Below, one piece after another: positions 57,937-58,213 of a stretch of 58,213 bases of DNA (the first letter of the stretch is position 1; the number at the start of each line of letters is the position of its first letter). Origin of the DNA: Bacillota bacterium (GTDB lineage Bacteria > Bacillota > Sulfobacillia > DUSP01 > JBFMCS01); assembly GCA_040754315.1 (NCBI GenBank), contig JBFMCS010000052.1:93319-151531 (forward strand). Reading direction: 5' to 3'. A program made the translations under genes and the position numbers. The notes beneath the pieces are model-generated. The model saw nothing but the letters and a program-made list of their open reading frames with translations. It had not been told where the DNA came from and searched no databases.

Positions 57937-58023
57937 TGGTGGAGAGGGCTGGATTTGAACCAGCGAAGGCGTGCACCAGCAGATTTACAGTCTGCCCCCT
58001 TTGGCCAACTTGGGTACCTCTCC
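57937..58023 (-). tRNA. tRNA-Tyr (anticodon GTA)
   Basis: An 87-base class II tRNA on the minus strand: acceptor GGAGAGG/CCTCTCC, anticodon stem GCAGA/TCTGC with loop CTGTAAA (GTA), a long variable arm (TGGTGCACGCCTTC region), T arm GCTGG-TTCAAAT-CCAGC, discriminator A and encoded CCA. First gene of the tRNA-tuf unit. Confidence 0.95.
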
Positions 58024-58047
58024 GCTTTTGTAGGCCAAGTCAAACCC

Positions 58048-58076
58048 ATTCTAGGTGAGTATCATGGAGTTGTCAA
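58048..58076 (-). promoter_or_regulatory. Promoter of the tRNA-Tyr-fMet-Thr-tuf unit
   Basis: On the minus strand a perfect TTGACA (58071-58076) and TAGAAT (58048-58053, one mismatch) are 17 bases apart. The start site would be near 58041, some 18 bases before the tRNA-Tyr 5' end. Confidence 0.82.
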
Positions 58077-58213
58077 GGGTGCCAACGGGTGCACGACAAT
58101 TCTGTGAGTAAATAAATGACAGGAATAGGCCCTGCTGAGGCTTGAGACAATACCGGGGCTGGGCAAGAGAACAGCGGAGCTCGTGTTGTAGGCCTACTCC
58201 TCATCTTGGAGGC
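58077..58213. other. Unannotated window end
   Basis: About 137 bases upstream of the tRNA promoter. No reading frame, tRNA or clear hairpin was recognised; it may be the intergenic region or edge of a gene beyond the window. Confidence 0.4.

Overview
The window is about 58 kb of moderately GC-rich DNA from a spore-forming, low-GC-lineage Gram-positive bacterium (Bacillota), most likely a clostridial or Desulfotomaculum-like anaerobe. The reasons are the fused rif-str-S10-spc-alpha ribosomal super-operon in Bacillota gene order, the KOW protein and L7Ae homologue inside it, the zinc forms of S4, S14, L33 and L36, the spore-coat CotE homologues and CwlD amidase, and a B12-dependent ornithine aminomutase. 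No species is claimed.

Layout. (1) 1-53 is G/C homopolymer that looks like a contig-end artefact. (2) 61-3346 (+) encodes the LivHMGF branched-chain amino-acid ABC transporter, ending at a hairpin shared with a convergent tRNA-Arg(CCG). (3) 3600-11159 (-) is a tightly packed seven-gene unit, read from the high coordinate down: oraS, oraE, a GlmL/MutL-like B12-mutase chaperone, a MEMO-AMMECR1 fusion, the AmmeMemoRadiSam radical-SAM enzyme, argF and a half-size Gdt1-like membrane protein. Genes are separated by 43 bases or fewer, most by fewer than 15. (4) cwlD lies upstream on the same strand. Divergent from it, 12118-14517 (+) holds a YqhV-like protein, a UPF0756 membrane protein, a doubtful small ORF and two tandem CotE-like spore-coat genes. 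(5) 14606-46245 (-) is the information-processing super-operon: rpoB, rpoC, L7Ae homologue, rpsL, rpsG, fusA, tuf, all S10 and spc genes with secY, adk and map, the KOW protein, infA, rpmJ, rpsM, rpsK, rpsD, rpoA, rplQ, the ECF transporter module ecfA1-ecfA2-ecfT, truA, rplM and rpsI, closed by an intrinsic terminator. (6) 46358-48376 (-) is a two-gene insert (polysaccharide deacetylase with a PlsY-like membrane domain, GNAT acetyltransferase) that separates rplL from rpoB. (7) 48510-51929 (-) is rpmG, tRNA-Trp, secE, nusG, rplK, rplA, an L10 leader RNA, rplJ and rplL. (8) 52049-56372 (-) is a four-gene exopolysaccharide-type cluster with its own promoter. (9) 56379-58076 (-) is tRNA-Tyr, tRNA-fMet, tRNA-Thr and a second tuf, with its own promoter and terminator. 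The two tuf copies appear identical.

Sequence-level regulation. Six sigma-A-type promoters, all with exactly 17-base spacers, stand in front of the tRNA-tuf unit, the polysaccharide cluster, rpmG, the deacetylase, rpoB and the str genes, and a seventh serves tRNA-Arg. An L10 leader with terminator precedes rplJ. The rpoB leader holds a probable attenuator, and a perfect 17-bp hairpin lies at the predicted 5' end of the str transcript.

The least-explained parts are the ornithine-aminomutase/AmmeMemoRadiSam/argF unit, the PlsY-NodB fusion inside the rplL-rpoB junction, and the paired CotE-like genes. Predictions were made by eye from translations, motifs and spacing; no database search was run.
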